Part shown: one piece after another, positions 26,742-37,352 of the stretch
How positions within the stretch are numbered: the stretch's first letter is position 1
Layout: each line of letters starts with the position of its first letter
Assembly: GCA_944391055.1 (NCBI GenBank)
Contig: CALXSF010000002.1
Span: forward strand, 124,001-188,000
DNA: 64,000 bases
Reading direction: 5' to 3'
Origin: an uncultured Kiritimatiellota bacterium
Lineage (GTDB): Bacteria > Verrucomicrobiota > Kiritimatiellia > RFP12 > DVOR01
Program-made: the position numbers and the translations under genes
Notes under the pieces: model-generated
Told to the model about the DNA's origin: nothing
Databases searched by the model: none
What the model saw: the letters and a program-made list of their open reading frames with translations, nothing else

Positions 26742-27974
26742 TCATTCACCTAAACGTTCGGACATACCGCTCTCGGACATCAAATATGGCAAGAGTGTAT
26801 CACGGGTTAAAGCAAGTCGCTCATTTTCTAGGCCATTGGCGTAGACTTTCGAAAACAATGACCGAACAAAACAATCAAACCGTCTGACCAACTCCACGGG
26901 TGCAATAGAGATTGGCTCCGTCTCGAGGAAACCTTTGATATCAAGGTTTTTGATGCCTGTTGTCCCATTTTCGTATGAGAAAAACACTCCCATGTCATAA
27001 AGGTGCTGCCAGTAGTAATACACATACATGCTGAATCCGGCTATTGGCTTCAACGCCTTACAAAAGTTGGAACAAACCATGCCTTTGTCATATCAAGAAA
27101 GCAATGCGGCAGAAACTACGGCGGCACGCCCGGTAGATTGCGTAGGACTTCCCCCCGAAATTTCTACCACAATATCACCGTCCATAAGTTTCTTCGCGGC
27201 GTAATTCTTGGGAAGAATATACCGTGTAGGCATCTTCCCTTTATTTCCTACACGAACTTCAGGGATATCAGCACCACGAATGCAGTAAACCATTTCCGTA
27301 TTATTTCCGGAGGGCAAATCTTTACCCCAATCACCACCGACTGCCCGCTCAACAAGATCGGCAAAAGTGCCCTCTTGCCACAATGAGACATCGGGATTAT
27401 CCACAAACCACGCCTTAAACAGCGCCTGCGCCTGCTGCTCCAAATTCGCGTTGATCTTGTTGTTCAGTTCGATCTTGTCGTCAAGGGAAGAGAGGATGGC
27501 GGCAATCCGCCGCTGGACTTTAATATCTGTTACAACTCTTACTCTTATATTTGAAAACTGCGATTTATTCAATATAGACAATGCCGTTGATGAACCCTCA
27601 TACTTTTTGAATAAGGGCCAAAGCCCTCTCATCACATAGTAGACATAATCTGCATCATAATCCTTGTTTACGACAATTGAGTTTATTTGCTGATTGCTTA
27701 TACAATCTTGAGTTGTCATTCCAACATAACCAATATTGTCAATACATGAGACACAAACCGCGCGAGCCGGGAGTTTACACCCCTTCACGCTCTCCAATCC
27801 TGCGTCTGTTATGATGCGCTCTGTTTGGAAGATGTGTTTTGTTCTCTGCAAATCTTTCGGAGTAATAAAAAGACGATGTCCTCCCCAATATTTTGCGTTT
27901 TTGGTCTGTGGTGTCTTCCCCGTTATCACCAGCCCAAGATCGCCAATCCTAATTTGTTTCCACTCACACTTCAT
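26742..27974 (-). pseudogene. hsdS: HsdS specificity subunit, interrupted by an in-frame TGA
   Basis: The full frame would give about 410 residues, normal for HsdS. Residues 1-150 form the first target-recognition domain (GDLGLVITGKTPQTKN). The central conserved helix is VQRRIAAILSSLDDKIELNN, then LEQQAQALFKAWFVD. A second recognition domain follows. TGA at 27093-27095 is codon 294 and cuts the second domain; the same frame then runs on for 116 residues (YYYWQHLYDMG...) to a normal HsdS end. Either a nonsense mutation, a sequence error or a truncated half-subunit is made. The ATG overlaps the hsdM end by 11 bases. Confidence 0.85.
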
Positions 27975-29466
27975 ACCCAATCGCTCCCAACTGTTCTTTG
28001 ATTTTGGCCTCCAGTTCGTGCGACTGGGCGAAGAGTTCCGAGAGTTCCTGGGTCAGGCGGCGCATCTTCGCCTCAAAGGGTTCATCGTCTTCTTCCTGTT
28101 CCTCAATGCCCACGTAGCGGCCGGGGGTGAGGATGTAATCCTGCTTGGCGATGTCCGGGGTGGCGGCGACGGCGCAGAAGCCCTTGACGGGCTCCAGCGT
28201 GCCGTTCACAAAGGCCGTGTAGGTCGCTGCCAGTTTTTGGATGTCGTCCTCGGTCAGTTCCCGCAGTTTGCGGGTCACCATGGTTCCCATTTTGCGGGCG
28301 TCGACAAAGAGTGTCTTGCCCTTCTGCCGTTTGTTTCGATTCAGGAACCAGAGGGAGACGGGGATTTGTGTGGTGTAGAAGAGTTGGGGCGGCATGGCGA
28401 CGATACAGTCCACCAAATCGTCCTCGACGATGTTTTTGCGGATTTCGCCCTCGCCGCCGGATTGGGAGGAGAGGGAGCCGTTGGCCAGCACCATGCCGAT
28501 GCGGCCCGTGGGGGCCAGGTGCCAGATCATGTGCTGGAGCCACGCGAAGTTGGCGTTGCCGGCGGGCGGCGTGCCGTACTTCCAGCGGACGTCGCCCAAG
28601 AGCCGTTCCTGCCCCCAGCCGGAGAGGTTGAAGGGCGGGTTGGCCAGGATGAAGTCTGCCTTCAGCTGGGGGTGGCAATCGTTGAAGAAGGTGTCGGCGT
28701 TATACTTGCCCAAGTCGGCCTCGATGCCTCGGATGGCGAGGTTCATCTGGGCCAGCTTCCAGGTGGTGGGGTTGGAATCCTGCCCGAAAACGGAGATCCT
28801 GTTGATGTTGCCGCCGTGGCTTTCGATGAACTTGGCCGACTGCACAAACATGCCGCCGCTCCCGCAGCAGGGGTCATACACGCGGCCATCGTAGGGCTGG
28901 AGAATCTCCACCAGCGTGCGGACCACGCATGCGGGCGTGTAAAACTCCCCCGCCAGCTTCCCTTCCTGCTCCGCGAATCGGGCCAGGCAGTATTCGTAGG
29001 CGCGGCCCAGAATGTCCTTGCTTGTGCCGTGCTTGGCCATCCGGATGTTGGTGAACAGATCGACCACCTCGCCCAAACGGCGCTTGTCCAGTTCCGGTCG
29101 GGCGAAGTTTTTGGGCAGGACGTCCCTCAGCCGCCTGTTTTCTTTCTCGATGCTGCGCATGGCGTCATCGATCACGGCGCCGATTTCCGGCGTGTGGGCG
29201 GCGGCGGCGATCACGCCCCACCTGGCGTTTCCAGGCACAAAAAAGATGTTCTCGGCGACGTATTCGTCTTTGTCCTCCTCGAACCCTTCGCCTTCTTTGA
29301 GCAAGTCTTGGAACTTGGCCTCGAAACGATCCGAAATGTACTTTAGGAAAATCAGCCCCAGAACGACGGATTTGTACTCCGAGGCGTCCAGGTTGCCGCG
29401 CAGCACACAGGCGGCATCCCAAATCTGTTTCTCGAACCCAATGACGCTGGAATTCGCTTCGGCCAT
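27964..29466 (-). CDS. hsdM: Type I restriction-modification methyltransferase, HsdM
   Basis: 500 residues. Adenine-N6 methyltransferase subunit. The N-terminal helical domain (IWDAACVLRGNLDASEYK) is followed by GEFYTPACVVRTLVEI, the SAM-binding motif DPCCGSGGMF near 200, and the catalytic NPPF near 276. The start at 29466 has AGGAG a few bases upstream; long in-frame sequence upstream of it is not coding. First gene of the island, behind a clear TGC-TATACT promoter. Intact, so methylation depends only on whether HsdS is functional. Confidence 0.95.
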   Translation of the reverse strand: MAEANSSVIGFEKQIWDAACVLRGNLDASEYKSVVLGLIFLKYISDRFEAKFQDLLKEGEGFEEDKDEYVAENIFFVPGNARWGVIAAAAHTPEIGAVIDDAMRSIEKENRRLRDVLPKNFARPELDKRRLGEVVDLFTNIRMAKHGTSKDILGRAYEYCLARFAEQEGKLAGEFYTPACVVRTLVEILQPYDGRVYDPCCGSGGMFVQSAKFIESHGGNINRISVFGQDSNPTTWKLAQMNLAIRGIEADLGKYNADTFFNDCHPQLKADFILANPPFNLSGWGQERLLGDVRWKYGTPPAGNANFAWLQHMIWHLAPTGRIGMVLANGSLSSQSGGEGEIRKNIVEDDLVDCIVAMPPQLFYTTQIPVSLWFLNRNKRQKGKTLFVDARKMGTMVTRKLRELTEDDIQKLAATYTAFVNGTLEPVKGFCAVAATPDIAKQDYILTPGRYVGIEEQEEDDEPFEAKMRRLTQELSELFAQSHELEAKIKEQLGAIGYEV

Positions 29467-29499
29467 AAACTCCTCCCTGTTGGCAACATCGCGAATGTC

Positions 29500-29508
29500 A
29501 GTATAGCA
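29500..29508 (-). promoter_or_regulatory. Extended -10 promoter of the RM island
   Basis: Minus-strand TGC plus TATACT, about 35 bases before the hsdM ATG. No clear -35. It drives the genes from hsdM to hsdR. Confidence 0.65.
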
Positions 29509-29613
29509 TAAAGATTCCCGACAGACGGTCAGAGAAAATGGCCAAAATGGGGTTGCGCAGTCGTAGGTGGAAAGACGAAAGGATGGATTGGGCTTGTCCC
29601 TCCTCCCCTCGGC

Positions 29614-29680
29614 GGGGAACGCAAACACGCGGGTCATTTCTCGGATCGCGGCGTAAGTCGCCTCCGACCCCGCCGCATCG
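29614..29680 (+). repeat. Dispersed intergenic repeat, copy E (core inverted)
   Basis: Matches copies B and D in its flanks (GGGAAC, CGGGTCATTTCTCGG, ATCGCGGCG). The 10-base core, however, reads CGCAAACACG, the exact reverse complement of CGTGTTTGCG in copy D. The rest of the 29509-29828 gap shows no gene. Confidence 0.55.
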
Positions 29681-29828
29681 CACCTCCGACCACGCCGCCT
29701 CCGCGAAGCGATTTCCGGCGTAAGATTTCCCGAGCGGGCGGCCAATGGGTGTGTGAAGCGGTTCGTGGCTTGGGCAAGGGGCCCGTGCCAAGGGCCGAGG
29801 ATGGACAACGAACGGAAAGGAATGGGCG

Positions 29829-30038
29829 ATGGCCGGGATTTTGATTCGCTTGCCGGCGGTTTGCTGCGGGACGTGCCAGCATTGGACGGGCGCGCGCGAG
29901 GTGGTGGAGTATGGGCTGCGGCTTCGGTGCGAGGATGGCGTGCATCCGTGCCCGTGGCGGCGCTCGGGCTCGCAGGCGCGGGAGCGGCCGCAGTGCAGGG
30001 GCGGTCGGTACAAGCCGTGGTTCGGCTTGCCGTCGTGA
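29829..30038 (+). CDS. Cys-rich small protein, unknown
   Basis: 69 residues. A CxxC pair (CGTC, 13-16) is followed by single cysteines at about 34, 41 and 56, with aromatic and basic residues around them (HPCPWRRSGS, RYKPWFG). This is compatible with a small zinc-binding protein. AAAGGA lies seven bases before the ATG. It precedes a membrane protein gene by 18 bases, so the two are probably cotranscribed. No family is recognised, and the function is unknown. It lies beside the 5' end of the RM island but on the opposite strand. Confidence 0.5.
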   Translation: MAGILIRLPAVCCGTCQHWTGAREVVEYGLRLRCEDGVHPCPWRRSGSQARERPQCRGGRYKPWFGLPS

Positions 30039-30056
30039 GCGCATGGAGGATTGGCG

Positions 30057-30695
30057 ATGCGGATGGCCTTGCGGTGTCTTGGGGACGCGATGGGAATCGC
30101 GGTGGGGTTGTTTTGGATGTGGGAGGTGTGGCTGAACGGGTGGTTCGCGGGGGATTGTCTGTGCTGCGGGGGGCCGATCTTCGTGTTCCCGCGTTCCCTT
30201 TCCGCGTGGACGGTGGGATGGGCGGCGGCGGGGCTGGCGTTGTTCGGGTGGCGGTTTTGGGCGCTGGGGCGGCGCGGGCGCTATGGGGCGTGGGTGCGGT
30301 GGCCGTATGCCGTGGTGTTGGTGGGGCTGGCGTGCGCGCCGCTGGCGGCGGTCTACACCGCGTTGTGGTCTGTGTTGTTGAATTGGTGCCCGGAAACGCT
30401 GATGGACGACATGGAGACGCGTATGCGGTTTTGGGGGTGGCTGTGGGCGTTGGTCTTGGGGGCGCCTGCGGCGGCGTGGCTCTTTTTCTTTGGCCGACGG
30501 TCCCGGTTGGGGTGGGTGGCCTTGGCGTTCGCGGCGTGGATGGGGTGTTTTGGCGTGCCGGACGTGGCGGCGGCGGAACGCTGGCTGGCGAGGCATGTGT
30601 GGCACTACGGTACCGTCGGGGCGGTGACAAACGGGCGCGTCGGGGAGATTGCCGACGCGCCCGGGCTTTCCCCGTGGGGCGGGGTCAGCGGATGA
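30057..30695 (+). CDS. Predicted five-helix membrane protein
   Basis: 212 residues, very Trp-rich. Hydrophobic segments lie about at 9-28, 46-68, 80-112, 123-145 and 150-175, joined by short basic loops (RRGRYG, GRRSRLG). No family recognised. The ATG at 30057 has GGAGG seven bases upstream; a TTG two codons earlier is less likely. The last 20 codons run through a strong hairpin (30633-30662), and the frame overlaps the convergent flavoprotein gene by 11 bases, so the true end may differ. Probably cotranscribed with the Cys-rich protein. Confidence 0.5.
   Translation: MRMALRCLGDAMGIAVGLFWMWEVWLNGWFAGDCLCCGGPIFVFPRSLSAWTVGWAAAGLALFGWRFWALGRRGRYGAWVRWPYAVVLVGLACAPLAAVYTALWSVLLNWCPETLMDDMETRMRFWGWLWALVLGAPAAAWLFFFGRRSRLGWVALAFAAWMGCFGVPDVAAAERWLARHVWHYGTVGAVTNGRVGEIADAPGLSPWGGVSG
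30633..30662. terminator. GC-rich hairpin between convergent genes
   Basis: Perfect 11-bp stem GGGCGCGTCGG / CCGACGCGCCC with an 8-base loop. There is no long U tract; it may act as a weak bidirectional terminator. Confidence 0.45.
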
Positions 30696-31305
30696 AGTCC
30701 GTGCACTGCCAGGGTTCGGGGGCCGGCGGCGGGAGGGCGGCCTTCTCGCGGCAGTGGAGGAGGTAGGCCATCTGCGCGCCGAGGGTGCGCATGGTCTGGA
30801 GGCCTTCGAGGTCTTGGCGGACGTCGTCTGGGGTGCGGCCGTGGGTGGAGTTCCAGTATTGCGAGGAGACGACGGGCATCCGGATGATGGTGAAGTATTT
30901 GTTGAGGCGGTCGAAGGTCGCGCTCGCGCCGCCGCGGCGGCAGTTCACCACGCAGGCGCCGAACTTGCCGGCGAAGGCGTCGGTGGCGGAGTAGAAGGCG
31001 CGGTCGAGCAGGGCGCAGAGGGGGCCTGGGGGCCCGGCGTAGTAGACGGGCGAGCCGATGACCAGGCCGTCGCAGCGGCGCATGGCCGCGACGAAGCCTT
31101 CGCACAGGGGATCCTTGAAGACGCACCCGGCGTGGCCCTGGTGGCATTTCCCGCAGGCGACGCAACCCTGCACGGGGCGCGTGCCGACGTGGTAGAACGC
31201 GCTCTCCACGCCGTTGGCGGCGAGGGCGGAGGCCACCTCGGAAAGGGCGGTGAAGACGCAGCCCTCGCGGTGGGGGCTGCCGTTCAGCAGAAGCACTCTT
31301 GGCAT
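30685..31305 (-). CDS. Flavodoxin-fold NAD(P)H-dependent FMN reductase
   Basis: 206 residues. Begins VLLLNGSPHREGCVFTAL, the FMN phosphate loop of the NADPH-dependent FMN reductase family. It continues with CVACGKC, then GLVIGSPVYYAGPPGPLCAL, the usual second FMN loop. The cysteine pair suggests redox sensing or a bound metal. AGGAG lies seven bases before the ATG. It is the most distal gene of the operon starting at 36232, although a 48-base gap leaves room for a promoter. Electron acceptor unknown. Confidence 0.85.
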   Translation of the reverse strand: MPRVLLLNGSPHREGCVFTALSEVASALAANGVESAFYHVGTRPVQGCVACGKCHQGHAGCVFKDPLCEGFVAAMRRCDGLVIGSPVYYAGPPGPLCALLDRAFYSATDAFAGKFGACVVNCRRGGASATFDRLNKYFTIIRMPVVSSQYWNSTHGRTPDDVRQDLEGLQTMRTLGAQMAYLLHCREKAALPPPAPEPWQCTDFIR

Positions 31306-31353
31306 GGTTTCTCTCCTTTTGTCAGTGTGTATGGTAACACATCCGCGGGCGGC

Positions 31354-32388
31354 TCAGTCGAGGCCTTTGTCGCGGAGCCAGGCGGCGATTTGGTCGGCGA
31401 CGGCCTCGCTGTTGGTGTCGGCGAAGGGGAAGTGGGTGTTCCCGCGCAGGCCGCGCTCGGGCAGGAGCAGGAGGGTGGCGTCGCCGCCGTGGCGGTTGAC
31501 GCAGTCGACGAAGAGCCGGGCCATCTCCACTCGGGCGCGCCAGCCGTCGGCGGGCCAGTTCTCCTTGTCCGGCGCCGCGGCGATGCCGTCGCCGAAGACG
31601 ACGAGGATGGGGGCGCGGCAGAGGGCGGCGAAGGCGTCGTCGGGGAGGGTGACGGGCGTGATGGGGGTGAAGGGGCTGGAGTTGGGGATTGGGTCGGGGG
31701 CCTCGCCCTCGGGGAAGGCGAAGGAGCCGGGCTCGATGGCCACGATGCCGGCCAGCGCGCCGCCGCGCCCGGGGACGAGCCAGCCGGGGACGCCGCCCTG
31801 GGAGTGGGTGAAGAGGACGTTCGGGCCGATGCGCCGGGTGAGGGCGACGAGGGAGTCGGCCACGAGCGCGGCGTCGAAGGGGCCGGTGTTGGGGGTCATC
31901 CAGCGCAGGAACTGCTCCATCGCGGCGTCGCCCGCGGGGAAGGCGCCGGCGTGGATGCGGAAGTTCTCCAGCCAGAGGCGGTCGTCCGGCTCGGGGGAGG
32001 GACGTTCGGTGACGGTGGCGCGCCCGGCCTGCCCGCGGCGGGGCTGGTCGACGAGGTAGACGGGGAAGCCGCGGCGCAGGAAGGTGGTGCGCCACCCCTC
32101 GCGGCCGTCGGGCGTGGTGTCCCAGCAGCGGGAGGATTGGCCGGCGCCGTGGAGGAAGGCCAGCGGGATGGGGCGCGCGTGCGCGGGGATCTGGTAGCTC
32201 ACGGCGGCGTGGTCGCCGTGGAGCGTCTGCCCGGCGCGGGCGGTGGGGTGGCGGAAGTCGAAGTCGCCGGGCGCGCGGACGACGGTGCCGCCGACGGCGA
32301 AGGCGCCTTGCTCGGCCACTTGGAGGGGGGCTTTGCCGGCGCATCCGGCCAAGAGGAGCGCGAGCAGGAGAAGCGGGGGTGTGCGCAT
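31354..32388 (-). CDS. Alpha/beta-hydrolase lipoprotein
   Basis: 344 residues. Signal peptide with lipobox LLAGC, so anchored outside the inner membrane. The hydrolase fold shows the oxyanion stretch LAFLHGAGQSSRCW, the nucleophile elbow THSQGGVPG, an acid in VVFGDG, and a late NTHFPF His. Substrate unknown; relatives act on esters or small peptides. AAGGA lies nine bases before the ATG, and the upstream hydrolase fragment ends 5 bases before it. Part of the AraC-linked redox operon. Confidence 0.8.
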   Translation of the reverse strand: MRTPPLLLLALLLAGCAGKAPLQVAEQGAFAVGGTVVRAPGDFDFRHPTARAGQTLHGDHAAVSYQIPAHARPIPLAFLHGAGQSSRCWDTTPDGREGWRTTFLRRGFPVYLVDQPRRGQAGRATVTERPSPEPDDRLWLENFRIHAGAFPAGDAAMEQFLRWMTPNTGPFDAALVADSLVALTRRIGPNVLFTHSQGGVPGWLVPGRGGALAGIVAIEPGSFAFPEGEAPDPIPNSSPFTPITPVTLPDDAFAALCRAPILVVFGDGIAAAPDKENWPADGWRARVEMARLFVDCVNRHGGDATLLLLPERGLRGNTHFPFADTNSEAVADQIAAWLRDKGLD

Positions 32389-32393
32389 GATGT

Positions 32394-32819
32394 TCAGTCC
32401 TTTCGTTGCGGGTCATTGAGGAAACGTTCCCAGAAGGCGACGGCCGCGGCCACCCAGCCTTCCGCGGGAGAGCCGCTCCCGAGGCCGAAGCCGTGACCGA
32501 CGGCGGGGACGACGCGGCATTCGGTCGGCACGCCGGCGGCGCGGAGCGCCTCGGCGCGCGCGGAGACGACGCGGGCGGGGGCGATGCCGTCGCGCGCGCC
32601 GACGATGGCCTCGGGGCTGACGAGGGTGTGCCAGGTCATCAGTTCGCCCACGCGCGACAGGGGCAGGCCGGGGTCGGTGGGGCGGTCGTCCCACGGCATG
32701 AGGCGTTTGGCGACGGGCGCGAGGACGGGGTGCGCGGCGAGCGCCCCGACCGTGCTGTCGGGGGTGAGCGGGGCGACGGTCGCGGCGGCCACGGCGGCAA
32801 GCATGGGGAGAAGCGCCAT
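32394..32819 (-). CDS. C-terminal fragment of an alpha/beta-hydrolase (esterase)
   Basis: 141 residues. From about residue 60 it reads like the end of an acetyl-esterase-type hydrolase (SPEAIVGARDGIAPARVV, PAVGHGFGLGSGSPAEGW), keeping the acid and the catalytic His. The nucleophile Ser elbow and the whole N-terminal half are missing; instead a hydrophobic opening MALLPMLAAVAAATVAPL looks like a signal peptide. It lies one base after a flavoprotein stop, so it is translated but presumably inactive. Could be a relic of a deletion. Confidence 0.6.
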   Translation of the reverse strand: MALLPMLAAVAAATVAPLTPDSTVGALAAHPVLAPVAKRLMPWDDRPTDPGLPLSRVGELMTWHTLVSPEAIVGARDGIAPARVVSARAEALRAAGVPTECRVVPAVGHGFGLGSGSPAEGWVAAAVAFWERFLNDPQRKD

Positions 32820-32820
32820 C

Positions 32821-33360
32821 TCAGAGGGCCTTCCCGGCGGCGACGGCCTCGTCCCAGAAGGCGGAGCCGCGCGCCTCGCCCGTTTCCGTGAGGCCGACGG
32901 CGCGGAGGACGAAGGTCTCGCGCGGCGCGTCCAGGCAGCGGAGGTAGCCGCGCATGGCCTCCAGGGTGGAATCCACGCAGGCGGGGTCGTCGTCCGCGGC
33001 GGTCATGACGAACCCGAAGGTCTTGCCGCGCGTCTCGCGGTAGTAGGGGCATTGGCGGTCGAGGAAGGTCTTGAGCTGCCCGCACATGGAGTAGAAGTAG
33101 ACGGGGGTGGCCAGGACGATGACGTCGGCGGCGAGCATCTGCCGGGCCACGTCGCGGACGTCGTCCGCCGCGAGGGGGCAGGGGCGGCCGTGCAGGGTGT
33201 TCAGGCAGCCGGTGCAGGGGCGGACGCGGAGGTCGGCGAGGCGGATCTTGCGGACGGCGTGGCCGACGGAGCGGGCGCCCTCGGCCACGGCGTCGCAGAG
33301 GAGGTCGGAGTTGCCGCCGCGGCGGGGGGAGGCGGAGAGGATGAGGACGTTCTTGGGCAT
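32821..33360 (-). CDS. Flavodoxin-like NAD(P)H:quinone/FMN reductase
   Basis: 179 residues. VLILSASPRRGGNSDLL is the FMN-binding loop; CTGCLNTLHGRPCPL supplies a Cys-rich segment typical of iron-sulfur-flavoprotein relatives; VIVLATPVYFYSMCGQLKTF is the second FMN loop. It probably passes electrons from NAD(P)H to small acceptors under stress. The start at 33360 follows the flavodoxin-cupin stop by 8 bases. Part of the AraC-divergent operon. Confidence 0.85.
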   Translation of the reverse strand: MPKNVLILSASPRRGGNSDLLCDAVAEGARSVGHAVRKIRLADLRVRPCTGCLNTLHGRPCPLAADDVRDVARQMLAADVIVLATPVYFYSMCGQLKTFLDRQCPYYRETRGKTFGFVMTAADDDPACVDSTLEAMRGYLRCLDAPRETFVLRAVGLTETGEARGSAFWDEAVAAGKAL

Positions 33361-33368
33361 GGCGCGCC

Positions 33369-34367
33369 TCACTTCCCGGCCTTGGCGCCGATGGGCAGGT
33401 AATCGGCGTCGGCCACGGGCTCGAGCCAGTCGGTCTTGTTGGAGCCGGGGTTGCAGGAGATGGCCAGGTGCTGGAACCAGCTGCCGGGGGCGGCGCCGTG
33501 CCAGTGCTCGACGCCGGGGGCGATCTCCACCACGTCGCCGGGGCGCAGGACGCGGCCGGGGCGGCGGTAGGAGGCGCGCTCCTGGTAGCGGCCCTCGCCG
33601 GAGACGCAGATGAGGAGCTGTCCGGCGGCGTGGCGGTGCCAGTTGTTGCGGCAGCCGGGCTCGAAGGTGACGTTGGCGATGGGGCAGTTGAGCGCGGCCA
33701 TGGAGGTGAGGGGGGCGACCCACGAGCGGCCGGAGAAGTAGCGGGCGTTGGCGACGTTCGGCTGGCCGAGCGGGAAGGGGCCGCGCGGGACGTCCGCGAA
33801 GGCGAGCGGGTCGGCGGTGAGGTCGAGCGTGGCCAGCCAGTCGGCGACCGTCTGGCGGGTGGCCGCGCCGCCGGGGAAGGTTTGGGCGGGGAGCGGGCGC
33901 GCGCCGCGGGCCTCGAGGATGCGGGAGGCGTCGAGGCCGCAGCGTTGGATCCCGCCGCCGCCGTGGGTGAAGAAGGGGACGACGAGCTTGCCCTTGAGCG
34001 GGGCCGTGCGCAGGAAGGTCGCCACAGGCGGGGCCACGGTGCCCCACCAGTTGGGCGAGCCGACGAAGAGGACGTCGAAGTCGCCGAGCGCCACGGGGGC
34101 GATGGCGACGGTCTCGCCGGATTCGAGCTCCATGCGGGAGCGATCGACGGCGGCCTGGTAGTCGGCGGGGTAGGGGACGGCGGGGCGGATCTCGGCCACG
34201 TCGGCGCCGAGGGCCTGGGCGATGAGGTCGGCCACGGCGCGGGTGTTGCCGGTCTTGGAGAAGCAGGCCACGCGCACGCGGCGGGGGGCGGCCGGGGCGG
34301 CGGCGCGGAGGGAACCCGCGGCGGCCATCGCGGCGACGGAGGCGAGCAGGAAGTCTCTGCGGTTCAT
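33369..34367 (-). CDS. Exported flavodoxin-cupin fusion protein
   Basis: 332 residues. The twin-arginine-like signal NRRDFLLASVAAM is followed by a flavodoxin domain (about 30-185: CFSKTGNTRAVADLIA, VGSPNWWGTVAPP, PFFTHGGGG). A cupin domain covers about 210-332 (NVTFEPGCRNNWHRH, GQLLICVSGEGRYQE, GDVVEIAPGVEHWHGA), with the metal-binding His/Glu set present. The two halves usually occur as separate neighbouring genes, so this is a fusion. Tat export fits a cofactor loaded before export. AGGAG lies just upstream of the ATG. Confidence 0.82.
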   Translation of the reverse strand: MNRRDFLLASVAAMAAAGSLRAAAPAAPRRVRVACFSKTGNTRAVADLIAQALGADVAEIRPAVPYPADYQAAVDRSRMELESGETVAIAPVALGDFDVLFVGSPNWWGTVAPPVATFLRTAPLKGKLVVPFFTHGGGGIQRCGLDASRILEARGARPLPAQTFPGGAATRQTVADWLATLDLTADPLAFADVPRGPFPLGQPNVANARYFSGRSWVAPLTSMAALNCPIANVTFEPGCRNNWHRHAAGQLLICVSGEGRYQERASYRRPGRVLRPGDVVEIAPGVEHWHGAAPGSWFQHLAISCNPGSNKTDWLEPVADADYLPIGAKAGK

Positions 34368-34381
34368 GGGGGCTCCTTTCG

Positions 34382-37281
<2,900 letters not shown>

Positions 37282-37296
37282 GCGCCCCCATGCGCG

Positions 37297-37330
37297 AACG
37301 GCCCCCTCCGCCTTGGCGGAAGGGGCCGTT
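37297..37330. terminator. Bidirectional intrinsic terminator
   Basis: 16-bp arms (37297-37312 and 37315-37330) with one mismatch, AA at one end and TTT beyond the other. It separates the convergent araC and glycosidase-like genes. Confidence 0.8.
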
Positions 37331-37352
37331 TCGTTTTGCGCCGCGGGCGCGC

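Noticed and set aside
27093..27095. TGA read as an amino acid in hsdS
   Set aside because: Many other genes here end in TGA normally, and no recoding structure was seen; a nonsense mutation or sequence error is simpler.
29538..29723. 61-codon plus-strand frame upstream of hsdM
   Set aside because: It runs across repeat copy E, has no ribosome site, and is Ser/Arg/Pro-rich.
29753..30766. 337-codon plus-strand frame overlapping the Cys-rich and membrane protein genes
   Set aside because: The alternatives have proper ribosome sites, and one has clear membrane helices; this frame is Gly/Val/Arg-rich and lacks a ribosome site.
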